DNA of 64,000 bases from Edaphobacter sp. Lineage in GTDB: Bacteria; Acidobacteriota; Terriglobia; Terriglobales; Acidobacteriaceae. Both the position numbers and the translations under genes were made by a program. Under the pieces are notes generated by a model, which saw only the letters and a list, made by a program, of their open reading frames with translations, ran no database searches and had not been told where the DNA came from. The stretch spans positions 248,001 through 312,000 of the forward strand of contig NZ_JAPWKF010000007.1 of the NCBI RefSeq assembly GCF_028283685.1, written 5' to 3'. The first letter of the stretch is position 1. Each line of letters opens with the position of its first letter. Shown here piece after piece: positions 17,487 through 26,687 of the stretch.

Positions 17487-18776
17487 CTAAGCGTCAAGCG
17501 GCCGTTCCGGATGCACCGTAAGCCAGCAGATTGCTCCGAGGACGGCGAACGCCGCGGCCAACGCAAACGACGTCGTCCAGCCAAAGCGCTGCGCAATCCA
17601 GGGGGTCAGCGATGCAGTGACCGCGCCGCCGATCTGTCCGCCCATGTTCACCATGGAGGAGAACACACCCGAACTGCGTCCGGCGATGTCGTTCGACACC
17701 GACCAGAAAGAGCTCTGAGAGAGATAGAGCGCACCTGCGCCGCCAGCAAGGATGACACCGGCCAGTTGTGGACTCGATACCTGCGATCCAAGCACAAGAA
17801 ACACTCCCGTGAACGCCAGAGCGACCGACGCCAGAACGCAGCGGCCAACGCGAAGACCGTAACGAGCTGTGAGGCGATCGCTGAGAGCTCCACCAACCAG
17901 GCAGCAGACTGTCATCGAGAGGAACGGCAACATCGAATAGCGCGCACTGGACTTAAGATCGAACCCGCGCACCTGCGCCATGTAGAGGAAAAACCAGCTG
18001 AAGAAGATCCATGCGACATAGCCAAACGAGAAGTAACCGAACATCAGCGCCGGAAGGTCGCGACGCCGCAGAATCGCCCGCAACGAGATCGAAGGCGCGG
18101 CATCGGCTGTCTTGGAGTTCACCGGCGTATAGCTCAGGCCATCGCGGATCTCGCGCAGCTCCGATTGGGAAACGGCCGGGTGCTCTTCCGGAGTATCGCG
18201 TGCCGCAAACCACCACACTGCACCCGCAATCAGGCCGATCACAGCGCTGAACCAGAACGCGGCGCGCCAGCCCTGGGTGCTGATAATCCAGGTGAGAAGC
18301 GGGGGGGTCAGGCCGCTACCAGCTCCGACGCCCGCAAAGATCAGCCCATTGATAAAGCCTCGCTCTTCGAGCGGCACCCAGCGAGCGACGAACTGGTTGG
18401 CCGCCGGATAGATCACCGCTTCACCCGCGCCCAGCGCGAACCGGATCGTCACCAGCAGAAGAACCGCATGTGCAATTCCGCTCGGCAGAAGCGCCGTCAA
18501 TCCTGTTGCAATGCCCCACCAGAGCACGCCGAGTGTCAGGACACGACGCGGACCATAACGGGCTGCAAGCCATCCCGCAGGAAGCTGAAAACCTGCATAA
18601 CCGATGAGAAAGGCGCTGAAGATCCAGCCGAGGCGCTGATTGCCAAGCCCATATTCGGTACTGATCTGGAGTCCGGCAATCGAAAGATTCGTCCTGTCGA
18701 GAAAGGCGACTCCGCTGAGAATAAAGAGCCAGAAGGCAAGAAAAAAGCGGATCCGCGTACGGCGTTCGTCTGACAT
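17487..18776 (-). CDS. MFS transporter, ACS (anion:cation symporter) type
   Basis: A 429-residue major facilitator with twelve predicted membrane segments. The N-terminal region with GVAFLDRTNLSIAG and the downstream AGWLAARYGPRRVL loop resemble the ACS family, whose members import hexuronates, glucarate, galactonate and other organic anions. The start has GGAG upstream. It lies 124 bp upstream of the sensor kinase gene on the same strand, which ties it to the exported-enzyme cluster: it could take up the sugar acid those enzymes release. The divergent DHA2 transporter shares its promoter region. Confidence 0.87.
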   Translation of the reverse strand: MSDERRTRIRFFLAFWLFILSGVAFLDRTNLSIAGLQISTEYGLGNQRLGWIFSAFLIGYAGFQLPAGWLAARYGPRRVLTLGVLWWGIATGLTALLPSGIAHAVLLLVTIRFALGAGEAVIYPAANQFVARWVPLEERGFINGLIFAGVGAGSGLTPPLLTWIISTQGWRAAFWFSAVIGLIAGAVWWFAARDTPEEHPAVSQSELREIRDGLSYTPVNSKTADAAPSISLRAILRRRDLPALMFGYFSFGYVAWIFFSWFFLYMAQVRGFDLKSSARYSMLPFLSMTVCCLVGGALSDRLTARYGLRVGRCVLASVALAFTGVFLVLGSQVSSPQLAGVILAGGAGALYLSQSSFWSVSNDIAGRSSGVFSSMVNMGGQIGGAVTASLTPWIAQRFGWTTSFALAAAFAVLGAICWLTVHPERPLDA

Positions 18777-18904
18777 GATGCTCCTGGCGGCTGGCTGAGA
18801 GCCTCCGCCTCAAGTTCTACAAGAATTTGCGAGATTGCCCCAGATCATCCGGGACGATTCGATATCGCCTTAGATGGTATCGGCCTAATGGAAGGCGATG
18901 CAAG

Positions 18905-18925
18905 GGCCATATGCCGTAATTACAT
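18905..18925 (-). promoter_or_regulatory. Shared 21-bp element, copy B (upstream of MFS gene)
   Basis: The second copy of the element at 15149-15169, with core ATGCCGTAATTACAT on the plus strand preceded by GGC-N5-GCC. It lies about 130 bp upstream of the ACS-type MFS start and in the same orientation to that gene as copy A is to the receptor gene. A related GGCCTAATGG lies at 18882-18891; a near match occurs at 15039-15048 near copy A. Confidence 0.5.
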
Positions 18926-18984
18926 TGCCGACGAGGCTATATCCAAGACATTTTGCAGGCTTCCGTATCTCGTAAACTTGTTCT

Positions 18985-20412
18985 ATGACTAAGAATCGCT
19001 CCCCGCTTTACGTGACATCCCTGATCGCGGGCGCATTCTTTATGGAGAATCTCGACGGCACGATTATCGCCACGGCGTTGCCGCAGATGGCGCGAAGCTT
19101 TCACATCGGCGCCGTTAGCCTCAACATCGGCATGACGGCCTACCTGTTGACGCTTGCCGTCTTCATCCCCATCAGCGGCTGGGTCGCCGATCGCTTCGGC
19201 TCGCGCTCGGTCTTCGGCGCAGCGGTTCTTACCTTCACCATCGCCTCTCTTCTGTGCGGTGTCTCCAAAACACTGACAGAATTCACCCTGATGCGCATCC
19301 TGCAGGGCGTGGGCGGCGCGATGATGGTCCCCGTCGGCCGCCTCATCGTGCTTCGCAACACGCCGAAGGACCAGCTGGCACAGGCCATTGCCTACATCAG
19401 TTGGCCCGGCCTGACGGCGCTCGTGCTCGGACCCGCACTTGGCGGCTTCATCACCACCTACTGGTCCTGGCACTGGATCTTCTTCCTCAATCTTCCCCTC
19501 GGAATCGTCGCCCTCGTCCTGACGATGCTCTGGATCGAAAACACCCGCGCTGAAGAGGTTCACCCCTTCGACTGGCTCACCTTTGCCCTGGGTGGCGTGG
19601 CCTCTTCCGGTGCCGTCTATGCCATGGAAAAGCTTGGCGGTGAGGGCGAGCACTGGCAGACGCCCACCATCATCTTCGTCCTCAGTCTGCTCAGCGGATT
19701 TCTTGCCATCGCCAGCGCACGCCGTCGTCCATTGACCTCCTTCATCGATCTGGAGTCGATGAAGCTGAAGTCCTATTCCCTCTCCGTCTACGGGGCAAGC
19801 CTGTTCCGCATCTCCGTCTCCGTGCTTCCCTTCCTGCTGCCGCTGATGTTCCAGATAGCCTTCGGCATGAGCGCCTTTCACTCCGGCCTCTATCTTCTGG
19901 CTCTCTTTGCAGGCGACCTGAGCATGAAGTCCGTCGTCATTCAACTTCTGCGACGCTACGGCTTCCGCCAGCTCCTGATCGTGAACGGGCTCATCACTAC
20001 CGGCTCCATGGTGGCCTGCGCCGCGCTGGGACCATCCACGCCTCCTGCTCTCATCGCATCCATTCTCTTCTTTCACGGTGCCTGCAGATCGTTGGAGTTC
20101 ACCTGCATGACGACTCTGGCCTACTCCGAGATTCCCTCCAACAAAATGAGCCGCGCCAACGGTTTCCTGAGCGCCATCATGCAGCTGAGTATGGGCATGG
20201 GCGTCGCCGTAGGAGCAATCACGCTGCGCTTAATCGCACATGGACGCGGCCATTCCGCCGCCATGCCGCAGCTTGCGGACTTCCGCTACGCCATTCTCGC
20301 CGTAGCGGCACTCTCCCTTGGCCCGGTCTTCGACAGCCTCAGCCTGAGGCACGACGCTGGCGCAGCCACCAGCGGCCACGTGCAGCCCGTGATCGAAACC
20401 AATCCTGCCTGA
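18985..20412 (+). CDS. MFS transporter, DHA2 (EmrB/QacA) drug-efflux type
   Basis: A 475-residue transporter with about fourteen predicted membrane segments. The start region has FFMENLDGTIIATALPQM, the DHA2 hallmark (LDxTIVNVALP-like), and motif A is GWVADRFGSRSVF. It probably exports hydrophobic compounds from the cytoplasm by proton antiport. No membrane-fusion partner (EmrA-like) is adjacent. It diverges from the ACS-type MFS gene over a shared 208-bp region. The ribosome binding site before the ATG at 18985 is weak. Confidence 0.88.
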   Translation: MTKNRSPLYVTSLIAGAFFMENLDGTIIATALPQMARSFHIGAVSLNIGMTAYLLTLAVFIPISGWVADRFGSRSVFGAAVLTFTIASLLCGVSKTLTEFTLMRILQGVGGAMMVPVGRLIVLRNTPKDQLAQAIAYISWPGLTALVLGPALGGFITTYWSWHWIFFLNLPLGIVALVLTMLWIENTRAEEVHPFDWLTFALGGVASSGAVYAMEKLGGEGEHWQTPTIIFVLSLLSGFLAIASARRRPLTSFIDLESMKLKSYSLSVYGASLFRISVSVLPFLLPLMFQIAFGMSAFHSGLYLLALFAGDLSMKSVVIQLLRRYGFRQLLIVNGLITTGSMVACAALGPSTPPALIASILFFHGACRSLEFTCMTTLAYSEIPSNKMSRANGFLSAIMQLSMGMGVAVGAITLRLIAHGRGHSAAMPQLADFRYAILAVAALSLGPVFDSLSLRHDAGAATSGHVQPVIETNPA

Positions 20413-20446
20413 GCCTGCATCAGCCACATCGACCGGGACCGAATGA

Positions 20447-21514
20447 CTACCCGGCAATCTCCCTGAAATCTGCCAGCAGCTCGTTAATACGATCCTCGCG
20501 AGAATCCCACGAAAACATAAATCTCGCTCCTCCACCGATGAAGGTGTAGAAGCGCCATCCACGATCCCGCAGCGCCTGAAAGACCTCTTCGGAGGCCCGA
20601 ACGAACACCGCATTCGCGTCGACCTCGAACATCACGTCAATCCCGTCCAGCCCTTTGATGCCCTCTGCGAACCGTTGCGCGCAGGTATTCGCATGAGCCG
20701 CGTTGCTCAGCCATGAGCCGTTCTCAAGCATCCGTATCCATGGCGCGGTGAGAAACCGCATCTTCGAAGCCAGCTGCCCGGCCTGCTTACAGCGATAGTC
20801 AAAATCCCGCGCCAGTTCGCGGTTAAAAAACACAATCGCTTCGCCTACAGCCATGCCGTTCTTCGTGCCGCCAAAGCACAGCACATCGACACCGGCCTTC
20901 CATGAGATCTCCGCGGGAGTGCAGCCCAGCGATGCGCAGGCATTGGAAAAACGCGCACCATCCATATGCAGATGCATCTTGTGTGAACGCGCCGTCTCCG
21001 CAAGCGCGGCAATCTCATCGGGGCGATACACCAGCCCCGTCTCCGTCGCCTGCGAGATCGTCAGCGCACGGGGCGGAGGAAAGTGGATATCGCTTCGCCG
21101 CAGGACAATCTCTCGTACCACCTCGGGAAGGATCTTGCCGTTGGTGGTCGCCACCGTCAGAAGCTTCGACCCATTAGAGAAGAACTCCGGCGCACCGCAC
21201 TCATCCGTCTCCACATGCGCGCTGTCAGCACAGACGACGCCGTGATAGGACTGGCACAGGCTGGCCAGCGCCAGCGAGTTTGCCGCTGTCCCGTTAAACG
21301 CAAAGAAGACCTCGCACGGGTACTCGAACAGTTCGCGAAACATCTCCGCCGCACGGCTCGTCCATTCGTCTTCGCCATACGAACGCGCATAGCCCACGTT
21401 CGCCTCAGCCATCGCCTCCCAGGCATCCGGACAGATACCTGAATAGTTATCGCTGGCAAACTGCTGTGGCTGTGAATCGATAGAATCCTTCTCTTGACTC
21501 GTCGGTAACGGCAT
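20447..21514 (-). CDS. Low-specificity threonine aldolase-like PLP enzyme (beta-eliminating lyase family)
   Basis: A 355-residue fold-type I PLP enzyme of the beta-eliminating lyase/threonine aldolase family, which splits beta-hydroxy amino acids into glycine and an aldehyde. It shows the N-terminal SDNYSGICPDAW, the substrate-loop HLHMDGARFSNA with the PLP-contacting aspartate, and the Schiff-base lysine in CFGGTKNGMAVGEA. The ATG at 21514 has AGAGGA upstream; a longer frame to 21607 adds 31 unsupported residues. It converges on the DHA2 pump gene with a 34-bp gap. Cytoplasmic; no leader. Confidence 0.88.
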   Translation of the reverse strand: MPLPTSQEKDSIDSQPQQFASDNYSGICPDAWEAMAEANVGYARSYGEDEWTSRAAEMFRELFEYPCEVFFAFNGTAANSLALASLCQSYHGVVCADSAHVETDECGAPEFFSNGSKLLTVATTNGKILPEVVREIVLRRSDIHFPPPRALTISQATETGLVYRPDEIAALAETARSHKMHLHMDGARFSNACASLGCTPAEISWKAGVDVLCFGGTKNGMAVGEAIVFFNRELARDFDYRCKQAGQLASKMRFLTAPWIRMLENGSWLSNAAHANTCAQRFAEGIKGLDGIDVMFEVDANAVFVRASEEVFQALRDRGWRFYTFIGGGARFMFSWDSREDRINELLADFREIAG

Positions 21515-21986
21515 GAAACTGATTCCTCTTTCTCTGGGAGCCAAAACTCCTGCATCTGCAAGCATAAGAGCGAAAGGTTGGGAAAACAAACCTCTATGCT
21601 TCTGCAAGAAGGGACAAATTCCTTCACGAAGCGACGAGCTAGAAACCTCTTATCTCTTATATCGGTTCATTGCGAAGGTGCGCGGGTTGTCTATTGTTCT
21701 TGGAGTGCCTAACGATAACCATGCGTTATGGTGTTCTCGTCGAAGCTGTCAGGAAATCCGCTTCTGTTTGGTCGGCGTTGGAGACTCGACGAAACTGGCG
21801 ATCAACAACTCCTCGAAGCCGCTCTTTGAAGTTGCAGATACCTCGCTCCAACGCATAAAAGGCCGCTGACAAGGCATAAAACCACAACCAATTGGGTGAT
21901 CGATTTAATACACACAAGTCCCCCCACTTTCGCCTTTTCTTTGCTATCTTCCCATAATGGGATTTGAGCTGAAGGAGAGACATGGA
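21515..21986. other. Low-GC intergenic region upstream of the orphan gene pair
   Basis: About 470 bases with visibly lower GC than the flanks. Short open frames occur on both strands, but none has a good ribosome binding site or recognisable protein features. A CATAAT sequence at about 21953 may be the -10 of the downstream pair. The composition hints at acquired DNA or decayed coding sequence. Confidence 0.35.
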
Positions 21987-22376
21987 ATGACCACGCAGAT
22001 TAGGGGATTTTTTCAGGCTTTGTTCGCAACATTCGACCACAGCTCAGATCTGAGCTGGACAACGATCAACGGTTCCATGACGACAGCAATGTTCTGCGCA
22101 ACTGGCATGAACGTTACCGTGCGCTTCTCTCCAATGAACGCGCGCTGCCTGGTCGATTACCAAATTACCGGTACGAGCCTCACGACCACCGACTGCGTGC
22201 GCTCTTCGCTCAGTGTCTATAACGGCGTACTTCAGGCATTGCGCATGTTTCACCGCGTTCACGGTCCGGTGGCGTACCGCTTTGCAAGCGACGATGAGGC
22301 ACTTGCCGAACTATGGAACGCATACATGCAACACTCCCAACCCATGAGTTGGGAGAACAAGGCGTTTCTCCAGTAG
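21987..22376 (+). CDS. Hypothetical protein, orphan pair gene 1
   Basis: A 129-residue protein that I do not recognise. It has no signal peptide or membrane segment. Several clusters of threonine, serine and cysteine occur in the middle (ITGTSLTTTDC), and the C-terminal half is helical with acidic residues (FASDDEALAELWNAYM). The ATG at 21987 follows AAGGAG nine bases upstream; the ATG at 21957 overlaps a possible -10 box. The second unknown gene starts 17 bp downstream, so they are likely one transcript. No mobile-element gene is near. Confidence 0.55.
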   Translation: MTTQIRGFFQALFATFDHSSDLSWTTINGSMTTAMFCATGMNVTVRFSPMNARCLVDYQITGTSLTTTDCVRSSLSVYNGVLQALRMFHRVHGPVAYRFASDDEALAELWNAYMQHSQPMSWENKAFLQ

Positions 22377-22393
22377 GAAAGGGGTGAGGGCTC

Positions 22394-22678
22394 ATGCCTA
22401 CTCACTATAAGTTGATTGCCGTACCATTTCTGAAGAACGAGGGCGAAGCCAAAGGGGCTCTGGAGACCGTCACGTTTATCGCCGCATCAGAATCCGCGAC
22501 TCATAAATGGTGGTGCGTCAACGTGGGAACCTTCGAGAAAGACTTTCAACGAATCGTCTCGCCTGAGTTGGCAAAACATGCGACGGAGACCTTGAAAGCT
22601 GGCAGGACCTTTGAGTTCCCCAATCTGTACGAACTCAACGAAGTCAGAGGCGGTTTTGGAGGAAAGTGGGAGTTCTGA
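22394..22678 (+). CDS. Hypothetical protein, orphan pair gene 2
   Basis: A 94-residue soluble protein that I do not recognise. It starts with a hydrophobic beta strand (YKLIAVPFL), has a WW pair at residues 39-40, and ends with a glycine/aromatic tail (GGFGGKWEF). A GTGAGGG sequence precedes the ATG. It follows the other unknown gene by 17 bp. A two-gene unit of small soluble proteins could be toxin-antitoxin-like, but nothing in the sequence proves it. Confidence 0.55.
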   Translation: MPTHYKLIAVPFLKNEGEAKGALETVTFIAASESATHKWWCVNVGTFEKDFQRIVSPELAKHATETLKAGRTFEFPNLYELNEVRGGFGGKWEF

Positions 22679-22862
22679 CGCTCCTACCCGTTCAATAGAT
22701 CTCCCAGCAAGCAACTAGCTCGCTCCTCCGTCAGCGTGGATGCTATTTGGCATACAGCGGAGCAGAAGCGCAGAGGTCTCAGCAATGTCTCTGCCCGGAA
22801 GATGCTCGATACAGCATCTTCCGGACATGGTTTTAATCAAAGAGCTCTGGCAGCCGCTGAGC

Positions 22863-25800
22863 TCAAAAGACAAACTCCGCTCCAATTCGAATTACGCGCG
22901 ACATACCCGCAGTCTGGGACTGGTTGAACTGTCCGAAATTAGCTGTACCCACTGGCGTAATCGTTCCAGTGACATTCGATACAGTATTCGAGCTGTTCAG
23001 CGCCCTGCTCACACCGTAATAAACCGGATGATTGAAGACATTGCTGAATGTGGCATTGACGTTGAGCTTGTAGCGCTCGCTGAATTGAAAGCCCTTCACA
23101 AAACGCATGTCGAAGAGCGCCTGGCGCGGACTCCGTGCGCCAGCCAGCGTGCGCGGAGCGTTCCCCAGCCGAGGGTTGTTGATCGAGCCGGGAACCGCAA
23201 ACGCAGCAGGATTCAGATAAGGCGTAAAGTTTGAATTCAGTGCGTTCTTCTTCCAGTTCTTATTGATCAGAGGCACGCCAGGCACGATGTCCGGCCGTAG
23301 CGTGTAGCCCCCAGGCAAAGCGTTTGCCGTGCAGTATTTATTTGTGCCGCTCACCGTGCACCCGTTGGTTCCACCCGGCGTCACAGAGACGAAGTAGCCG
23401 ACCGTTCCAAGCGTCACGGCACTCGGCAGACCATCTGCAAACGTCGCGATGCCCGCTGTAGAAATATTTCCAATCAACTTGTCGACGAACCGGTTATGCG
23501 AGCTGAGAAAATATCCCTGGCCAATTGGAAGATCGTAGGTGTATCCCGCCTTCAATCGGCTCGCCTGGTCGAAGCTGGCCACCGCCCACTCTGCATTCGC
23601 GTCATACGGATTCTGAGGAAGAGCCGCGCCAAAGCCGCCGCCGTTCGCTCCCGTATTCGTATCCGGCACGTTGTCCAGCGTCTTCGACCACGTGTAGTTC
23701 GCCAGCAGCGACAAGCCATGCCCAAAGCGCTGATTCACGCTCAGGTACAGCCCGTTATATTCCATCGTTCCACCGCGAGGATAGATCTCCGGAATCGTCT
23801 GGTTGAAGAAGTTCTGATACGGATTCAACAGCTGAAGATTTGACTCTGAGACCAACGCTCCGTTCTGCGTAATCCCATACTTGTTCGGAGACGAGGCACC
23901 GAGGTTCTGGTGCGTCTGCACCGCATTCACAATTGTGTTGAGAGTCGGCACATTCAAGGCCGTCGAAAAAGGATTCGGGAAGGCGCCGATTAGATGCGTT
24001 CCCTTGGATCCGTTGTAGGTCGCTTGTAACACCGTCTGCGCAGCAGGCTGATATTGCAGCGTCATCGACCATGTCTGCGTATATGGCACGGAGCTCTTTT
24101 GCGACACGAACACCGGCGCCAGTCCATTGGAGTAAAGGATCGGGCCACGATTCCCCGCCAGCGACGTATACGAAGACGTCAGCGCGCCAACCGGGTTGGT
24201 GATGTAATTCACCGTCGAGTTCGCGACGATACCTCCGCTCTGGTTGCCGACCGACTGCGAAGCCACGTTGAAGTTCGGGTCCGGAAGATTTTCATACCCC
24301 GTAAGCGGCAGCCGCTGCAGCGTGTAGGCCGCACGAACGGTCATGCGTGCCGTCGGCGCATACGAGAAGCCCAGCCGCGGCTCGAAGCCCTTATAGTTCG
24401 CCGGCCAGAGCGTCTTAGGATTACCGCACGCCCCCGAGAAACAAAGAGCCGTGTTTGTCGGCAACACGCCATTCAGATTGCCCGGCGTATTCAACGCGAT
24501 GTACGCCTGGTTGTTGAACTTCTCCATGCGCGGCGTCTCAAACTCGTACCGCATACCGAGATTGAGCGTCAGCTTCGGAGTAATCCGCCAATCGTCCTGA
24601 AAATATCCGGCATAGTAGCGCCACCGATAGTAGCCGGGAATCTGGACCGGTGTATTGCTGAAGGCAGAGATCGTACCAAGGATGAACGTCCCCAGCGGAG
24701 CGCCTCCGGTCGATCCATTGTTCGTTTGCGCTCCCAGGAAGTTATACCGTCCTCCGGTCGCTCCTCCCAGGTCGTACTGGTTCGACTGCAGCCAGCGAAT
24801 ATCGGCGCCCATCTGAAACAGGTGCTGCCCATGCGTCCAGGTAATATCGTCGCCCGCAATAAAGTTCTGGTCGACCTGGATTGCTGCGTTCGAGAGGCCC
24901 ATCTGCATCGTGTAGGCGACGCCATTCTGATTCAGATTGCCAAGACTAGGAAAGCCGAAGCCAAACGAAGCAGGCGTCAAGCCATACGCTGCGGCATAAT
25001 CCTTCGTCCGCGTAATCGGCGGAGGAAGCCTCTGCTGGTTTACGCGCATGAAGGAGTAGTGAAAGCTGTTTACCACCGTTGGCGAAAAGACGTGGGTATA
25101 TCCCAGCGCGATGTCATGGGTGTTCGCCTCATCCGTCGGCACGATGGTTAGCGGATTCGTCGGATCGACGGCAAAGAATCGTGCCGCATTCACCGGGATC
25201 ACCGTGTAGCGGACAAACATCTGGTCCGCATCGCTGAAGTGATGATCGATGCGAATCGAGTAACGATTATCCGTGTTGAGAACACCGCGCTTGTAGGTGG
25301 CATTCGTTCCATCGTTCTGCGATGTTCCCTGCCCATTGTCGAACTTCACATAAGGACCGGGATTGCTCGGCGTAGGAAACTGCGACAGGACATACTGCGC
25401 AAACTGGTTCTTACCCAGCTGAGCCGAGACATCGTCGTTGGCGATCGAACGAATCTGCGCCGTGTCATAAGGCCCATTCGGAAACCCATTGGCATCCACC
25501 GTGGACTGGTAATTGATCGATCCGACGCGCGGCGCAGCAAGCGCGGCCGCATATCCCGAGCTCTTCAGCACGCTCTGGTTCAAAAGCGCCAGCGAGTTGT
25601 GAAGATGTCCTGCAAGCTCATCGGGCGTCTGAAACGTACCGCGAAAGCCGAACGAATTCTTCATGCGCGCCGGCTCAACGCCGACGAAGAAGAATGTCTT
25701 ATCACGATGTGGATAGATCTTCGGCAGCCAGACAGGGCCGCCGACATAAAAGCCATAGTAGTTCTCATGCAATGCATTCGGAGCCGTGTTCCCATCCGGA

Positions 25801-26687
25801 AAAGCATTGAAATAAGGATCCGTGTGCCGGTAGGTCACCGAGCCGTGATAGTCCTTCGTGCCATACGTGCTGCTCTGCACGATCACGCCTCCGCCAGTGC
25901 GGCCATAGCGCGCAGAGAGACCTGTCACGATGACCGTGGCCTCCTGGACCTCCGGCCCCGAGAGATTAACTCCCGTGCGAGCCAGGCTCGCCTGCGTCAC
26001 GTCCGATCCATCCACCACGATCGAGCTCGTTCCCGGAGGCGCTCCGCCGATCACGATGCTCGCACCCGGTGTGACATAGCTGGTATAGGCACCCGGATTT
26101 TCGGTGGAGATTCCACCAGGCTGCAGCGCATCGCCCTGCACACCGGGCACCAGCAATGCTGCCCCCAGCGAGCTGCGCTCCGGATAAGGAAGGCTCTCAA
26201 CAATGGCATGATCGACCGTCGTCGTCACGTCCGACTGTGTCTTCGTCAGCAGGTCACTGCCCGCATTGACGGTCACCACCTCGTTGGCAGTACCGACCGA
26301 AAGCGTCACGTCGATCGTCGTAACACCGACGCCCGCCACGTTGACCGATTTCGTCGTCGTTTTCTCAAAGCCGCTCTTCGCAACCATGATCGTATACATG
26401 CCTGGATTGAGCGCCTGCACCTGGAAGACACCAACGTCGTTGGTCGTCGTCGACAGCTTCACCCCGGTAGCGTCGCTCACAACTTCTACCGTGGCCTTCT
26501 GGACAAGAGCTCCCGCCGAATCCTTTACCGATCCGCCAATCGCTCCCTGGCCCGTCTGCGCCACAGCCCCGGCGATGCAAAACAGAAAGAGGAGAGGCAG
26601 ACAAATAATGGCCGGACTCACCCGAAAGATAAAAGTTACTGTGTGGCGAAGATTCCATCTCTTACGCTCTCTTGCGTCGTGCTGCAT
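22863..26687 (-). CDS. TonB-dependent receptor, Oar type (uronate module)
   Basis: A 1274-residue outer-membrane receptor. It has a signal peptide (cleavage after AGAVAQ), a carboxypeptidase-regulatory-like domain (about residues 45-125, GAIGGSVKDSAGALVQKATV), a plug (about 150-270, including GTSSIVVDGSDVTQASL) and a barrel ending in IRIGAEFVF. The ATG at 26687 has GGAGG upstream; the longer frame to 26750 adds 21 residues without support. The next genes upstream are the IclR-type regulator (same strand) and the divergent mannonate dehydratase operon, so it probably imports a uronate-containing saccharide. Confidence 0.9.
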   Translation of the reverse strand: MQHDARERKRWNLRHTVTFIFRVSPAIICLPLLFLFCIAGAVAQTGQGAIGGSVKDSAGALVQKATVEVVSDATGVKLSTTTNDVGVFQVQALNPGMYTIMVAKSGFEKTTTKSVNVAGVGVTTIDVTLSVGTANEVVTVNAGSDLLTKTQSDVTTTVDHAIVESLPYPERSSLGAALLVPGVQGDALQPGGISTENPGAYTSYVTPGASIVIGGAPPGTSSIVVDGSDVTQASLARTGVNLSGPEVQEATVIVTGLSARYGRTGGGVIVQSSTYGTKDYHGSVTYRHTDPYFNAFPDGNTAPNALHENYYGFYVGGPVWLPKIYPHRDKTFFFVGVEPARMKNSFGFRGTFQTPDELAGHLHNSLALLNQSVLKSSGYAAALAAPRVGSINYQSTVDANGFPNGPYDTAQIRSIANDDVSAQLGKNQFAQYVLSQFPTPSNPGPYVKFDNGQGTSQNDGTNATYKRGVLNTDNRYSIRIDHHFSDADQMFVRYTVIPVNAARFFAVDPTNPLTIVPTDEANTHDIALGYTHVFSPTVVNSFHYSFMRVNQQRLPPPITRTKDYAAAYGLTPASFGFGFPSLGNLNQNGVAYTMQMGLSNAAIQVDQNFIAGDDITWTHGQHLFQMGADIRWLQSNQYDLGGATGGRYNFLGAQTNNGSTGGAPLGTFILGTISAFSNTPVQIPGYYRWRYYAGYFQDDWRITPKLTLNLGMRYEFETPRMEKFNNQAYIALNTPGNLNGVLPTNTALCFSGACGNPKTLWPANYKGFEPRLGFSYAPTARMTVRAAYTLQRLPLTGYENLPDPNFNVASQSVGNQSGGIVANSTVNYITNPVGALTSSYTSLAGNRGPILYSNGLAPVFVSQKSSVPYTQTWSMTLQYQPAAQTVLQATYNGSKGTHLIGAFPNPFSTALNVPTLNTIVNAVQTHQNLGASSPNKYGITQNGALVSESNLQLLNPYQNFFNQTIPEIYPRGGTMEYNGLYLSVNQRFGHGLSLLANYTWSKTLDNVPDTNTGANGGGFGAALPQNPYDANAEWAVASFDQASRLKAGYTYDLPIGQGYFLSSHNRFVDKLIGNISTAGIATFADGLPSAVTLGTVGYFVSVTPGGTNGCTVSGTNKYCTANALPGGYTLRPDIVPGVPLINKNWKKNALNSNFTPYLNPAAFAVPGSINNPRLGNAPRTLAGARSPRQALFDMRFVKGFQFSERYKLNVNATFSNVFNHPVYYGVSRALNSSNTVSNVTGTITPVGTANFGQFNQSQTAGMSRVIRIGAEFVF

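Noticed and set aside
17322..18773. A 483-residue plus-strand frame opposite the ACS-type MFS gene
   Set aside because: It is highly charged, Arg/Lys/Glu-rich and low in complexity, as expected of the antisense frame of a membrane-protein gene.
18937..20076. A 379-residue minus-strand frame opposite the DHA2 MFS gene
   Set aside because: Its composition (Glu/Gly/Asp/His-rich) is a mirror of the hydrophobic sense gene.
21513..21869. A 118-residue plus-strand frame before the orphan gene pair
   Set aside because: Overlaps the threonine-aldolase start region and shows no protein character.
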